64,000 nt of DNA from Ochotona curzoniae. Its lineage: Eukaryota; Chordata; Mammalia; Lagomorpha; Ochotonidae. Within the stretch, counting starts at the first letter, position 1; each line of letters begins with the position of its first letter. The notes under the pieces were generated by a model. It did not search any database. It was not told the origin of the DNA and saw only the letters and a list, made by a program, of their open reading frames with translations. This document shows, in pieces, positions 63,316-64,000 of this stretch. A program made the translations under genes and the position numbers. Where the stretch lies: positions 13,590,918 through 13,654,917 of the forward strand of contig NW_024467101.1 of the NCBI RefSeq assembly GCF_017591425.1, in the 5' to 3' direction.

Positions 63316-64000
63316 GACTCTCCTATCTCCTAGTTCTTTTCTTGTTATCTCTGGTTGAACTAGTTTATTTTCTTCCCCATTAACGTCATGAGAATTAACT
63401 ATGGCTTATACTGCTGGGGAGCTGTCCGTGTGCTGCAGGCAGAGTGGGTTCCTAGAGGATGTTCTCTGTTAGTGTCTCACCCAGATTAACTGGCTGAGTT
63501 GCCCCAGGAGGAGGGGAAAGCGCGTGGTGGGAAGTCCTAGGTAGGATGTGCGATGACATGGTGAACAGGTTTAATGTGACTAATGAAACCTGAGTAATCC
63601 TTAATTATCATTAAAGACCATTATTAATCATGATTAAGCACCATTGTAGGAGATGTACAAAGGGTGAGTCTATGTGTATTTCTCCTTTTCATATCTTTCT
63701 GATACCAATTAATAATAGAATCTAGAGGATTGTTGGACATAAATATATAGAATCACAGATACATTGTGAAACAAGAATGAGTTTGGGGGAATTAATCTGT
63801 CTTTGGTAAGTCTAGTTATTAGTTTGGAAATGAAGCATTGACAACTTAACGCTTTTTGTCTGGGTCACCTTGGTACCTGCAACCCCTTCAAGTTCCTTTG
63901 AATTCTCTGGTTGTGAGCAAGCAGCTGTGCCCTATGAGCTGCAAACAAGGGGAATGGAATATTTGTGGACAGTTTGTGTTCAGCAAGTGCAGCAAGAATT

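Overview
The window is mammalian nuclear DNA. It has widely spaced exons with GT-AG splice sites, one CpG-rich promoter, and dense short interspersed repeats. More than forty tRNA-derived SINEs match the lagomorph C-repeat (CSINE) layout: a gcc-rich head, a 'gggatcccatatgggngccggtt'-like B-box area, 'gcctgggaaagcag' in the body, and a tail of ct repeats followed by aataaataaatctt. C repeats are restricted to rabbits, hares and pikas. The common subtype here, with 'ccttgcatgtgcc' heads and 'tccaataaaaataaat' tails, makes me lean towards a pika (Ochotona) over a rabbit, with moderate confidence. The only protein-coding gene I can support is CIT, citron Rho-interacting serine/threonine kinase, on the + strand. 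Layout: positions 1 to about 24,390 are intergenic DNA upstream of CIT, made of C-repeat SINEs, old L1 3-prime ends, a decayed mariner transposon, a hAT relic, MIR copies and an unassigned dispersed repeat seen at 4.1, 8.5 and 13 kb. Positions about 24,390-24,970 form a GC- and CpG-rich promoter with three inverted CCAAT boxes and a CHR-like TTCAAA, the architecture of G2/M genes. A probable non-coding exon 1 ends near 24,762. Six coding exons follow: 26149-26244 (from the ATG), 31516-31657, 40483-40658, 45601-45702, 58757-58899 and 60437-60530. They join in frame into residues 1-251 of citron kinase, from the start codon through the glycine loop (104-111), ATP lysine K126, HRD motif (D221) and DFG motif (239-241). 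The next exon (activation loop and the rest of the kinase lobe) lies beyond position 64,000. Introns 1 to 7 carry SINEs strongly biased to the antisense direction, older MIR, L2, L1, LTR-like and DNA-transposon relics, microsatellites, a 30-40 bp degenerate minisatellite and an unidentified lysine-rich reading frame. Most open reading frames elsewhere are SINE-derived or chance frames and are not annotated as genes. No prokaryotic, CRISPR or phage features are present. I saw no convincing tRNA or rRNA gene, and no intact L1 or retroviral coding region.
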